From: a bacterium HR28
GTDB taxonomy: Bacteria > Chloroflexota > Chloroflexia > Thermomicrobiales > Thermomicrobiaceae
DNA length: 64,000 nucleotides
Direction of reading: 5' to 3'
Assembly (NCBI GenBank): GCA_002898255.1
Contig: BEIE01000002.1
Span: forward strand, 434,001 to 498,000
In this document: one piece after another, positions 26,221-35,900 of the stretch
Numbering within the stretch: position 1 is the first letter of the stretch
Layout of the letters: each line of letters opens with the position of its first letter
Notes under the pieces: model-generated
What the model was told of the DNA's origin: nothing
Databases searched by the model: none
What the model saw: only the letters and a program-made list of their open reading frames with translations
Translations under genes and position numbers: made by a program

Positions 26221-28341
26221 CTAGACCGTCGAAAGACCGCCAAGGAGACCGGCATGTTCAAGGTAGTGACGGATGTCCGGTGGCAGCTCCTCAACACCCA
26301 CCAAGCGCGCGAGTTCCAGGATGTCGGCCAACCCTTCTTCCCACAGCGCTCGGTAGCCACCGGTGGCGTAGCTGTTGAGTTCAGCGTCGATCGGCTCGCC
26401 AGTGGCGTACCGCCCGCGTTGGGCGCGGAGCCAATTGAGCGCATCCTGGTAGCGTTGATCCAGCGCGGCGAAACGGTTGAGCGTCTGGTCCATTCCACCG
26501 CGGCGAGCGTGGCGGAGCCAGCAGGCGGCGAACTCATCCCGGAGTGCAGCGAGGCGGGCACGGTGCGTGCCCAGACGGGCGATGGCACGATCCAACGCGG
26601 TGAGCCCGTCGGCACGAGCGGCAGGATCAGCCGGATGAGGCAGCTGACGCAGGAGCGCACGGAGCTCCTGGCTGGCCTGGAGCTTTTCGGCCGCGAAGGC
26701 GACCAAACGGGCAGCAAAGGTATAGTCGAGGCGATACAGCGGATCGGGAAGCGTGCTCCAGGAGGCCAGTGCGGTGAGTGCCGCCTCGCGCAGCTGAGCA
26801 AGTGCCGCCGGATCGACGACCTCGATCAGGCGACCGGCCAGTGGCTCGTCGAAGAGGGCGAGCGCGCTGTTGCTGCGATTGGGCTGGCCAAGTGTCGGCG
26901 CGGTGACTGCACTACCGAGTGTCTGAAGAGCCCGCACACTGGGATCACCGGCTGGACGACCAAAGAGCTGGATGGCGAAAGCAGCGTCGATGGTGTCCTG
27001 CGCGACATCTGGCCCCGACCAGGAGATCGCAGCGCCGACTGCATAGGGATAAAGGGAGAGGGAAAGCGGCTGATAATGGCCGTAGTCGCCCCAGTCGGTG
27101 AGGAGCATGCCGGAAGCGCCAGCGGTCAGTCCGTCACGGACAAAAGTGCGGATGTTTGCGAGAGCGTTGGCGATGCGGGGGAAGAGCGTGTTCCAGCTGG
27201 AGGTACCGGGACAGACCCAGAAACGGCGGCCCAAAGACCCAAGGAGTGTGGCGGTGGGGTAGTGTTCTTGGGCCTCGTAGTGCCAATCGAGGAGGAGGAT
27301 ATCATCGGGGAGCTCGCTAACCAGTTCTGGATAGTGTAAGAGGATGTCGGCCCAGATCATGATGTGGCGGCCATAGCGTGCCGCGAGCTCACGGAGGCGC
27401 AGGATGTGTCGGAGATAGAGGCGTCCCTTGCCTAGTTCCTGTGCCAGTGGTTTCGATTGCCCAGTGCCGAGGTCCCACGTTTCGTCACAGTCGACATTGA
27501 GCCAAGAGGACGTGAAGTTGGGCAGGAAGTCGGCGTAGAGCTCGTCGAGGAGCTGATAGGTTTCCTCCCGGGCCGGGGTGAGGCTCCAGCGCCAGCCCAC
27601 CTCGTCGAGATGGGCGTATTGCGGCAGAGAGAGCAAGCGTCGCTGGTGGCCGAACGACTGCAGGTTCGGGACGAGTTCGATGTGCCGCTCGCGGCAGTAG
27701 CGATCGAGCGCGAGGACGTCGTCCGGCGTGAGAGGGTCGCTGCCGGCACTGATCTCCGGATGACGCGAGAACAAAAAGGTGTGCTCGATATAGAGCTGAA
27801 AATGGTTGTACTTCAGGCTGGCAAGGAGATCGACGAGCCGGAAGAGGCTCTCCCGGGTGGGGACTTTGCCACGGGAGACATCCAGCATGACGCCACGGTT
27901 TGGTAATACTGGCCAGTCGCGGATAGTCAGGAGGGGGAGTCTTCGGCCAAAGGCGCGGAAGAGTTGGCGGAGCGTTTGTACCCCATAGAAGAGCCCAGCT
28001 TCACGCGGAGCAGTGAGGGTGACACGTTGCGTGTCGATATGCAAGACATAACCCTCGGGGCCGAGTTCATCGAAGTTTGCTCCTACATCAGGGGAGGCTG
28101 TCCCAAGGGAAAGCACGATGCGATTCGCACCATCATGCGGGGCGAGCGTGACACGGATCGGAAGCGGTAGTCCGGTGGCCTCCTGAACGGTTGCCTGGAG
28201 CTGCCGGGCAGGAGACTGGAGGCGGTCGACGACACTCGCTGGTAGCACGAGCTCACTGTCCCAATCGAGTATCCAAGCGCTGTCGGCTGGGCCGAACTCC
28301 AACTGGCGCGGGGGCGGTAGCAAAGGGAACCGAACAGTCAT
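26221..28341 (-). CDS. GH20 beta-N-acetylhexosaminidase
   Basis: 706 residues. An N-terminal GH20b-like domain (EGYVLHIDTQRVTLTAPREAGLFYGVQTLRQL) leads into the GH20 barrel, which starts NRGVMLDVSRGKVPT. It contains the substrate-assisted catalytic pair Asp286-Glu287 in LNVDCDETWDLG. A long helical C-terminal region (about 480-706) is also present. There is no signal peptide, so the enzyme is probably cytoplasmic and acts on imported N-acetylglucosaminides. NagA and a SIS-domain deaminase are upstream on the same strand, 137 bp away. AGAGGGAGG precedes the ATG. Confidence 0.9.
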   Translation of the reverse strand: MTVRFPLLPPPRQLEFGPADSAWILDWDSELVLPASVVDRLQSPARQLQATVQEATGLPLPIRVTLAPHDGANRIVLSLGTASPDVGANFDELGPEGYVLHIDTQRVTLTAPREAGLFYGVQTLRQLFRAFGRRLPLLTIRDWPVLPNRGVMLDVSRGKVPTRESLFRLVDLLASLKYNHFQLYIEHTFLFSRHPEISAGSDPLTPDDVLALDRYCRERHIELVPNLQSFGHQRRLLSLPQYAHLDEVGWRWSLTPAREETYQLLDELYADFLPNFTSSWLNVDCDETWDLGTGQSKPLAQELGKGRLYLRHILRLRELAARYGRHIMIWADILLHYPELVSELPDDILLLDWHYEAQEHYPTATLLGSLGRRFWVCPGTSSWNTLFPRIANALANIRTFVRDGLTAGASGMLLTDWGDYGHYQPLSLSLYPYAVGAAISWSGPDVAQDTIDAAFAIQLFGRPAGDPSVRALQTLGSAVTAPTLGQPNRSNSALALFDEPLAGRLIEVVDPAALAQLREAALTALASWSTLPDPLYRLDYTFAARLVAFAAEKLQASQELRALLRQLPHPADPAARADGLTALDRAIARLGTHRARLAALRDEFAACWLRHARRGGMDQTLNRFAALDQRYQDALNWLRAQRGRYATGEPIDAELNSYATGGYRALWEEGLADILELARLVGVEELPPDIRHYLEHAGLLGGLSTV

Positions 28342-28478
28342 TTGCGCCCTCCCTCTGAGTTCGGAAACTCACACCGTGAGCTACCAGCATGAACGTATCT
28401 GTCTGCAGTTTGTGCATACACTGATCGACGATCCCCTAGGTAGTGCTCCGGTTAGCTCGAGCAACACTCGAGGTCTCG

Positions 28479-29699
28479 TCACAATGCAGCCCCCTCTCCG
28501 GATAAAGCCGCGTGCACATGGTCACCTACTCGAGCAAGCCAGTCGGTGCTGGCGAAGGCGAGATGTCCGCGACAGAAGGTAGCCTGGACGCGGAGTTCGC
28601 GGTCGAGCAGGACGAGGTCAGCATCGTACCCCGGGGCAAGGCGTCCCTTGCGCTGGTCGACACCGATAGCGCGTGCCGGAGTCGTCGTGAGCATCAGGGC
28701 GGCATCCTCAAGCGGCACGCCGACGGACTCCACAAGGACGCGCAGCGCCTGATCCATTGTGAGCACACTACCCGCGATGGTGCCGTCGGCGAGGCGAGCG
28801 ACATCCGAGTCGACACGGGCGAGACAGCCAGCAAAGCTGAAGGTCGTTCCTGGAGGGAGGCCAGCCCCAGGTTGGGCATCGGTGATAACTACTGTCCGCC
28901 CAGAGCCGAGCGCACGAACGAGGACGCGCATCACGGCTGGCAAGACATGGTGACCATCGGCGATGAGTTCGCCGAAGGCGCTTTCCTCTTCGACGAGTGC
29001 GCCAAGCGGTCCAGGGGCACGGTGCAAGAGAGGCGGCATGGCATTGAAGCAGTGTGTCAGGAGGCGCGCACCATGAGCGAAGGCTATCTGTGTTTGCTCG
29101 TAAGTAGCCTCGGTATGGCCGATGGCCACGAGTACGCCAGCAGCGATGAAGCGGTCGAGGATGTCGAGGGCACCAGGGAGTTCGGGCGCGAGCGTAACGA
29201 CCCGAAGTTGGCCGCGCCCTGCGGCGAGCAGACGTTCGGCAAGCGAAAGATCGGGAGGGCGAAGCCAAGAGGCGTGGTGTGCACCGCGGCGGGCCGGATT
29301 CAGAAACGGCCCCTCGAGGTAGATGCCAAGTGGCTCAGCACCGGAGCCATCCGGGTGGGTGATTGCCAGTGCAGCGGCCGTAAGTTGGGGCTCGGGGAGA
29401 TCTTCCGGCACACCAACGACGTTGACGAGGAACGCGGTTGTGCCGGTACGGGTGACCCAGCGGGCATAGGCGAGAATCTCCTCGGGCTCAGTAGTGTGAA
29501 GCGCGAAGCCGCCTCCACCATGGGTATGGAGATCAAGAAAGCCGGGGAGAATTAGGAGATCAGTGGCATCGACAACGAGGCCACACAACGGCACGTCCGA
29601 GCCGACGGCGACGATACGCCCGTCTGCAAGCACGACCCGTTCACCGGTTCGCCGTATCCCGCCGTCAACCAGCTCGCCTCCAACGAGCGTGAGGTGCAT
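28479..29699 (-). CDS. nagA: N-acetylglucosamine-6-phosphate deacetylase
   Basis: 406 residues. It has the amidohydrolase barrel with DLHTHGGGGFALHTT, the metal ligand Glu in YLEGPFLNP, VAIGHTEATYEQ, LTHCFNAMPPLLHR, the substrate His in ADGHHV and the catalytic Asp in VITDAQPGAG. It removes acetate from GlcNAc-6-phosphate, giving glucosamine-6-phosphate. The ATG lies behind GGGGGAG, 8 bases after the stop of the SIS gene, so the two are co-translated. Confidence 0.95.
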   Translation of the reverse strand: MHLTLVGGELVDGGIRRTGERVVLADGRIVAVGSDVPLCGLVVDATDLLILPGFLDLHTHGGGGFALHTTEPEEILAYARWVTRTGTTAFLVNVVGVPEDLPEPQLTAAALAITHPDGSGAEPLGIYLEGPFLNPARRGAHHASWLRPPDLSLAERLLAAGRGQLRVVTLAPELPGALDILDRFIAAGVLVAIGHTEATYEQTQIAFAHGARLLTHCFNAMPPLLHRAPGPLGALVEEESAFGELIADGHHVLPAVMRVLVRALGSGRTVVITDAQPGAGLPPGTTFSFAGCLARVDSDVARLADGTIAGSVLTMDQALRVLVESVGVPLEDAALMLTTTPARAIGVDQRKGRLAPGYDADLVLLDRELRVQATFCRGHLAFASTDWLARVGDHVHAALSGEGAAL

Positions 29700-29707
29700 G
29701 GCTCCCC

Positions 29708-30745
29708 CTAGAGTGTCCGGGTGACTTTTTGGAGACCTCGCGGGTGATCGGGATCAAGCCCGCGGGCGCGGGCGAGTGCCAGTGCGAGGAGCTGGCCCGG
29801 CACGACTGCGACAAGGGGAGAGAGCCATTCTGGTACACCGGAAGGAAGGGGAAGCGCGACATCAGCGGCAGCTAAGAGCATTTCGCTATCGCTGACAATG
29901 GCGAGGGTTGCCCGTCGCGCGCGGAGCTCCTCGACGAGTGCCGTGACGTCGGCGAAGACAGCGCCAGAGGGTGCCACGATGACAACTGGAAAGTCGGGCT
30001 CGATGAGAGCGATCGGCCCGTGGCGGAAGTCAGCCGAGGAGTAGGGTTCCGCGAGGAGCTGACAAACCTCTTTGAGCTTGAGTGCAATCTCAAAGGCAGT
30101 CGCGTAGTTGAAGCCACGGCCGATGACGGCGAGGTGCCGGGCCGACGCGAGGAGCGGCACCGAAGCAGGGAGCTCGCGGTTCAGCACCAGGGTCTGCGCG
30201 ACAGCGTGAGGCAGTCGTGCGAGGTCGTCCCAAAAGGTGGGGTCGTCCCTGAGTGCGGCGCTGAGCATAGCGAGGACGAAGAGCTGGGCGGTGTAGGTCT
30301 TGGTGGCGGCAATTGCCCGCTCTTGTCCGGCGAGGAGTGGGACAACAAGCTCGGCAGCACGGGCAAGCGGTGAGGCGAGATCATTCGTGAGAGCGAGCGT
30401 GAGCGCACCTTGGCGTCGTCCCTCGGCAATAACGGCGACAATATCCGGTGAATGACCACTCTGGCTGATGCCGACGACCAGGCTACCGGCGAGAGCTGGC
30501 GGGCGTTGGTAAAAGGTGAAGAGAGAGGGGGTAGCAAGCGCAACAGTGAGTTGGTTGTGTGCACCAAGGAGGTATTGGGCATAGCGGGCGGCATTGTCGG
30601 AACTCCCGCGCGCGGCGATGACGACAAAGCGCGGGGCGGTAGCACGGATGCGTGCCGCAGCATCTTGGACAAGAGGACGGCCTTCAGCGAGCAACCGTGC
30701 GAGGACTTCGGGTTGCTCGTGGACTTCCTGCTCTACTAACGACAT
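29708..30745 (-). CDS. SIS-domain sugar isomerase/glucosamine-6-phosphate deaminase-like
   Basis: 345 residues, two SIS domains resembling the isomerase half of GlmS without the glutaminase domain. Visible motifs are VIAARGSSDNAARYAQYLLG, VGISQSGHSPD and the KTYTAQL strand. Such stand-alone proteins (NagB-II/AgaS group) convert glucosamine-6-phosphate to fructose-6-phosphate plus ammonia. Directly preceding nagA, this is the most likely role. The ATG at 30745 has GGAG eight bases upstream and a TATGAT box about 40 bases upstream. Confidence 0.88.
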   Translation of the reverse strand: MSLVEQEVHEQPEVLARLLAEGRPLVQDAAARIRATAPRFVVIAARGSSDNAARYAQYLLGAHNQLTVALATPSLFTFYQRPPALAGSLVVGISQSGHSPDIVAVIAEGRRQGALTLALTNDLASPLARAAELVVPLLAGQERAIAATKTYTAQLFVLAMLSAALRDDPTFWDDLARLPHAVAQTLVLNRELPASVPLLASARHLAVIGRGFNYATAFEIALKLKEVCQLLAEPYSSADFRHGPIALIEPDFPVVIVAPSGAVFADVTALVEELRARRATLAIVSDSEMLLAAADVALPLPSGVPEWLSPLVAVVPGQLLALALARARGLDPDHPRGLQKVTRTL

Positions 30746-30783
30746 GGTGCTGCTCCGGGTTGGCACGATCGGTAGTCGAATTG

Positions 30784-30789
30784 ATCATA
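30784..30789 (-). promoter_or_regulatory. Candidate -10 box of the GlcNAc operon
   Basis: TATGAT on the minus strand, matching consensus at five of six positions, about 40 bases before the first start codon. No convincing -35 was seen. Confidence 0.3.
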
Positions 30790-31235
30790 CGACCACAGCG
30801 TGAACCTCCCCACCCTCCTGAAAGAAGTGTCTCTCAACCGGCTGGTAGGCACTGGTCAGGAGATGGAAGCGTTCACTGCAGCCCACTTGGAGCAAGGTGT
30901 GGATGTGTTCCAGGGCACCGCTGTGGCCGCCGATGGGGGTTCCGCAAAGATTCGTCGCGGCCTCGTCAGTCAGGGGATCAGCGGCGGACTCACAGCGGCC
31001 ATCGTTGTACAAAAACATCAGGCAGGCGCCGTCGATGCGCACACTGCGTCCTTCAACGAATGAGGCGTTCCCGAGGAGGAGAAGGGATCCGTCCAGTGAC
31101 CTCAAGCCTGCCACATGCAGCGCGTCAGTTGAGGCACACAAAAGTGACTGCAAGACACTAAGAAGGGAACAGCCCCACAACGATTTAGAGATCGTCAAAG
31201 GAATGATCAACCCAGCATCTGCACGTGCTACCTGC
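30790..31235. other. Intergenic, about 450 bp, no gene seen
   Basis: It lies between the GlcNAc operon and the end of the DUF1028 gene. A long plus-strand open frame crossing it is mostly antisense to the DUF1028 gene and unsupported. Confidence 0.4.
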
Positions 31236-32117
31236 TCAGCTCCGACGGCGCCGGGCGAGATCACGCAGATACTCGAGCACGCTGCGGTCGATCCAGTCGG
31301 CCCCAGGCGGGATGCGCTCCTCAAAGTTCTCATTGCCGATCAGTGTGGCATAGGCCTGGCGCGTCGCTTCATCCCATACGCCGTGGGCTGGTCCCTGGTA
31401 ATAGCCGAGTGTTCGCATGAGCTCCTGGAGTTCTTGGAGCAGCGCTCCTTCCAGGGGCAAGCGATCCTCAGGGCTTGGTTTTTCAAAGTAGAGCCGCCAG
31501 ATATCGTAGAGGCGTTGGAGTTCGCCGACCGGGTTCACGTGATCATCAACACGGAGGTCAATCATGCGATCCGTGTAACCGCCATATCCGCCATGCTCCT
31601 TGACAACGAGGAGCGCAGCCGATTGCCGGCCTCGTCGGTCTCCCCCAGCACGGTCACCAGCAGCCAACGCGGCAAGCAGGCGGACGGCGAGTGGGCCAGG
31701 CGTCGCCTCGAACGTCTCTGCCATGGCATTGACGACCTCAGGACCGACGAGGATGTTCCCTTGCACGGCATAGCCGGAACCGGTACGTCCACCGGCCCAG
31801 GCATGGCAACCGCTGCCGGTGAAGGTGGCAGCACCGCCGCGTGCATCCACGATGCCGACTTGGCGAAGCTCTCGGTCGGGATCATCAGCGAGCAGCTGCT
31901 CCAGCGTCTCCTGCGCGGAATACCCAGCCGCCAGGAGCTCGAGGCCGCGGGGACCATAGGAGACGTTGGCATAAGACTGCGTGGCCACAGCTCCCGCTCC
32001 GGCACGCGCCCAGGGGACAACGGCGCCAACGGCGAGAAATTTGGATGCCACAGCGATCCCGAGCTCGTCCGTCGCAGGATCGACGGCGACGATGGAGAAG
32101 GTCGAGGGATACACCAT
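31236..32117 (-). CDS. DUF1028 protein with C-terminal peptidoglycan-binding-like domain
   Basis: 293 residues. Residues about 1-215 are a DUF1028 domain: STFSIVAVDPATDELGIAVASKF, QSYANVSYGPRGLELL, GSGYAVQGNILVG. This Ntn-hydrolase-like fold has an unknown substrate. Residues about 225-290 (LLQELQELMRTLGYYQGPAHGVWDEATRQAY) resemble a PG-binding domain, a fusion known in part of the family. The ATG at 32117 lies behind AAGGAAGGTGG. No signal peptide. The gene stands alone. Confidence 0.88.
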   Translation of the reverse strand: MVYPSTFSIVAVDPATDELGIAVASKFLAVGAVVPWARAGAGAVATQSYANVSYGPRGLELLAAGYSAQETLEQLLADDPDRELRQVGIVDARGGAATFTGSGCHAWAGGRTGSGYAVQGNILVGPEVVNAMAETFEATPGPLAVRLLAALAAGDRAGGDRRGRQSAALLVVKEHGGYGGYTDRMIDLRVDDHVNPVGELQRLYDIWRLYFEKPSPEDRLPLEGALLQELQELMRTLGYYQGPAHGVWDEATRQAYATLIGNENFEERIPPGADWIDRSVLEYLRDLARRRRS

Positions 32118-32368
32118 ACTTCCACCTTCCTTGTGCGCACGAGAATCGCTGCAAGGCCGATGAACCAGACGGCCGTCTGTTCGGCCGTCACGCACCTCTC
32201 TCCTCGACACCTCGATGCTGGCCTGTGCGGACAAGTGATTCTCTCATCTTTTGCTCTCGCTGGGACCAACTTGGGCAACTGCTTCACCAGACGACCAGAG
32301 CATGGCGGTTGGCTCCGGATCGCGGTCGAGGCTGCCGCGCTGCAGGAACTCAGGCCAGCATGAGCCGT

Positions 32369-32998
32369 CTACCACCATGGCTGTCGCAGCTGCAAAGTCA
32401 GTCCATCCTCCTGCTTCCACTGCAGCCAACCAAGACCGACAAGTATTGCCAGGCACGCGGCGAGTTCCCGGCGTGAGCCCTCGAAGTCGGACTGGGAAGC
32501 AGTGGTCTTTGGTTTCTCTGCTGGCGCAGGCACTGGCCCGACGACTGCCAGTGCGTCGGCAAGCCACCTCTCGGCGAGTCGGAAGCATGACCACTCGGAG
32601 CGCTCGGCGAACCGCTGCCCCAGCCAGTGAGCAGCGGGATGCTTTGGGAGCTGCTCGGCGAGAAGTTCTGGTCGCTGGATGAGGGCCAGGCTCTGATCCG
32701 TCATGCGGAACTTACGCCAGCCCTTGGGGCGAACGCTTGACGACCCACCGCGATCTTCAAAGTCACCGGTATAGGGACAACGATCGGTGAGAGGGCAGCT
32801 GTGCTCGCGACAGCGCGGGATTCGCTGTGTGAGTGGGTGTAAGAGCTTGAGACGACCTAGCAGGAGCAGGACACCAGGCGCGAGTGCGCCGGGATACTCG
32901 AGTTCGGCCTGGTGGAGACAGAGGATGGCATTCTCGCCAAACGCAGCGAGCTGCTCAGCGAGTGCTGTAGGGGTGAGACAGCGAGCATCGAGTATCAC
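32369..32998 (-). CDS. Small Cys-rich protein, last gene of the Dna2-like operon
   Basis: 209 residues. Its start overlaps the helicase stop (GTGA at 32995-32998) with GGGAG seven bases upstream, a clear case of translational coupling. A Cys/His cluster at residues 63-74 (CREHSCPLTDRC) could bind a metal. The start MILDARCLTPTALAEQLAAF looks like a small alpha/beta unit. I do not recognise the family. Coupling to the nuclease-helicase suggests it acts in the same complex or process. Confidence 0.75.
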   Translation of the reverse strand: MILDARCLTPTALAEQLAAFGENAILCLHQAELEYPGALAPGVLLLLGRLKLLHPLTQRIPRCREHSCPLTDRCPYTGDFEDRGGSSSVRPKGWRKFRMTDQSLALIQRPELLAEQLPKHPAAHWLGQRFAERSEWSCFRLAERWLADALAVVGPVPAPAEKPKTTASQSDFEGSRRELAACLAILVGLGWLQWKQEDGLTLQLRQPWW

Positions 32999-35900
32999 GA
33001 GCCTGCTCCCGGGACGAAGAGTTGGCGAGTGGGGATAACGCGTGCCTCGCCGCGTCGAGCGAGCTCGTCGATCCGCGCGAAGACGCGGCGGAACCGCTCG
33101 CGGGCTTCCGCCTCTTCGACAGTGTGCTCTGGCGCAGTAAAGGTACGCCGATCGCCGATCAGGACAAGGAGCGAACGGGCCCGGCTCAACGCGACGTTGA
33201 GGCGTCGCCACTCGGCGTGGAGCGAGCCGATCACTCCCTCGCGATTGCTGTTGACCAGGCTGACGACGATCACCTCGCGCTCGCCCCCCTGGAAGCGGTC
33301 AACCGTATCGACGCGGAGGGCAGCGAGGGACGGATGCGCCCGGGTAAGGCGCTGGCGGAGAAGCGTGTTTTGGCGTCGGTAGGGCGAGATGACGCCGATC
33401 TGCTCGACCACCTTCTGGTGGAGGCGCTCGGGAAGGCCACGCAGGAACTCGGAGAGCAGCTGGGCAACCAACTCGGCTTCCCGCTCGTTGGTGCGCCCCT
33501 CATCGTCGGCCTGGAAGAGAGCACCCGAGTCGCGAGCGAGCGGATCGTCACTGGTATCGAGGTAGAGCACTGGCGGGCTCTGGCCGAGGAGCCCAGCAGG
33601 AGGAGCAGCCCCTAGCTCAGCGAGCCAGTGGGCAAGACGCCGCTCAGCGACGCGCTCGTTCGCTGGGCGAAGGGTGTCCTCATAGAAGACATGGCTGACC
33701 AGCTCACAGATGGGCCTGTTCATCCGGTACTGCTCGGTGAGGCGGACACAGGCCGACGGGTAGCGCCGATGCAGGCGCTCGAAGGCCGAGGTGCGCAGAC
33801 TGTCTCCCGGCCGGATACCGAGGCGCTCGAGATCTGGCCACGGCTCTGGCGCGGTCATTGTCGTGACGACCGGCGGCAACTGGTTCTCATCGCCGACGAG
33901 GACGAGGCGGCCGCGGTACCCAAAGGGTAGACGCCGGAGCGCCTGTAAGAAGGCAGGTTCGGTGGCCTGTCCCGCCTCATCAACGATGACAGTCTCGAAG
34001 GTCAGGCCGCGGAGCTCGGGGGCATCAGCTGAGCCAAGGGTAGCGACAAACACGGCCGCGTGCTCGCGGATGACCTGGGCACGCCGACTCGTGGCCAAGA
34101 GCATCGCGATTGCTTCGTCGTCTGAGTCCGGCGGCTGACGACGACGCTCCGGTGGGAGTCCGGAGCGCGTCGGGAGGGTCTGCGCAGTGACGGCGTCTTC
34201 CATGTCCTCACGTTCGTTGCCGACGCGGACGAGGAAGGGAAGAACCTCTGGCGCCTTCTCGACAATCTTGAGCACCACTTCATTGGCCGCGCGGTGGGTA
34301 TTCGTGAGCACCAGCACGGGTCGACGTTCGGGTAAACGCGCCGGATCGAAGAGAGCCCGTGCGACGAGGAAACGAACCATCGCAGCGATTAGGGCAGTCT
34401 TCCCCGTGCCAGGAGGGCCTTGGACGAGGAGGAGATCACCTGGGGCGAGCGCTGCGACGGCCGCGAGAGCATCACGCTGTGACGCATTGAGCCCCGAGGT
34501 CGCCCACACGGGGAGTGGTGTGTCAGTCTGGATGGATGCTGGCTCGCGCAAGCCAAGGATCGTCTGGGCCAGCGGGGGGAGCTCTGACCAGCGCAACATG
34601 CGCCCGCGCACGGGGGTGGCTGCCATCGCCGAGACGAGGAAGTCGGCCAGCCCTTCAAGCTGCCAGGCACGCATATCGAAACCGGTGAGCTGATCGATGC
34701 GATAGGTTGGTTCCTGGCCGGGCGGGGCGAGCGGCACGCGGTCGTCCAGTTCGACGACAAGGTCATACTCCTGGAGATCGACCACGCGGCCCTGAACTGA
34801 GAAAAGCTCACCGGGACGCGGGATACGCCCAAGGAGACCGTCCGGCCACTGTGGAGTCACGAGGACAAGATCATCCTCGCGAATGCGGGTGTCGAGTCGG
34901 CGCTCGGGGCGGACAAAGGTGGCAAAGCGCCCATCCTGGCGCTGGAGACGAAGGTCAGCCAGCGTCACGCCTTCCCGTTCGAGGGCGTCGGGTGGCGTGT
35001 GGACGAGGTGGAAGAGGAGCTCCCGCTCGGCACGCTCTTCTGCCTTGAGCTGACGATGGAACCAGACCCAGTAGGAGAAGAGGGGAGGCGGAGCGTAGCG
35101 GAAGAGCCCCTCAAGCGTGCGCCCCTCGCGGTCGCGACTGCTCGGGCAGACCTGGCGCTGCCGGGCCACACAGGAGCGGCACGGTGGACGGTCGTTGAGC
35201 AGGTCGAACTGCCCAGAGACGTCCGGGAGACGCCAGTGGCGCGTCGCGTTGTCGAGGCGGTAGCGGTCGTACCCAGTGAAGAGCCCGCTGGTCACGCAAT
35301 AGTAGACGTTGCGCGCCTGGACGATGAGGTCAATGACGCGTTCGTCCGGCTTTGAGAGGTCGAGACGGAGCCGACGGACGATTGGGTGCTCGCGGAGTGG
35401 CTTGGTCACGATACTCTGCCCGTCGACCAACTCGACAACGGCGTCGACATCGGTAAAACCGAGACTCTGTAGGAGTTCCCGGTAGGCAAGCGCCTGGAGG
35501 CCGCCAGGGAAGCTCTCGCCGGTGACCGGATCCTGCTCTCTGATGGACGACTGTGTTTTGACTTCGGCGATACAGAGCGGACCAGCACTGGCATCACGCG
35601 GCACTTCGATCCGGTCGGCCCGTCCAGAAAGACCACGGGTCGCGGAGTAGAAGAGACGTTCGAGATAAAGTTCGACCGCTCCGCTCGCGACATCCCCTTC
35701 GGCGATCTGGGCGAGGATGGAACCAGCAGCGGTGAAAGACTCCACGAGGTCCTTTGGCGCGCCACCATCCTGGCTCACGCTGGTCGCGAGGAGCGCCTGC
35801 AATGTCCGTGTCCACTCGCTCCAAACACCAGCCCGGTAGGCCTGAGCAGCCCGGTCGAGATCTTGGGTCGCCGCGTATTCCACCAGCGCGCGACGGTACC

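Noticed and set aside
26254-27339. 361-codon plus-strand open frame
   Set aside because: It is antisense to the GH20 gene, with no independent support.
30897-32363. 488-codon plus-strand open frame
   Set aside because: It is mostly antisense to the DUF1028 gene. The composition is that of a shadow frame and no motif is present.
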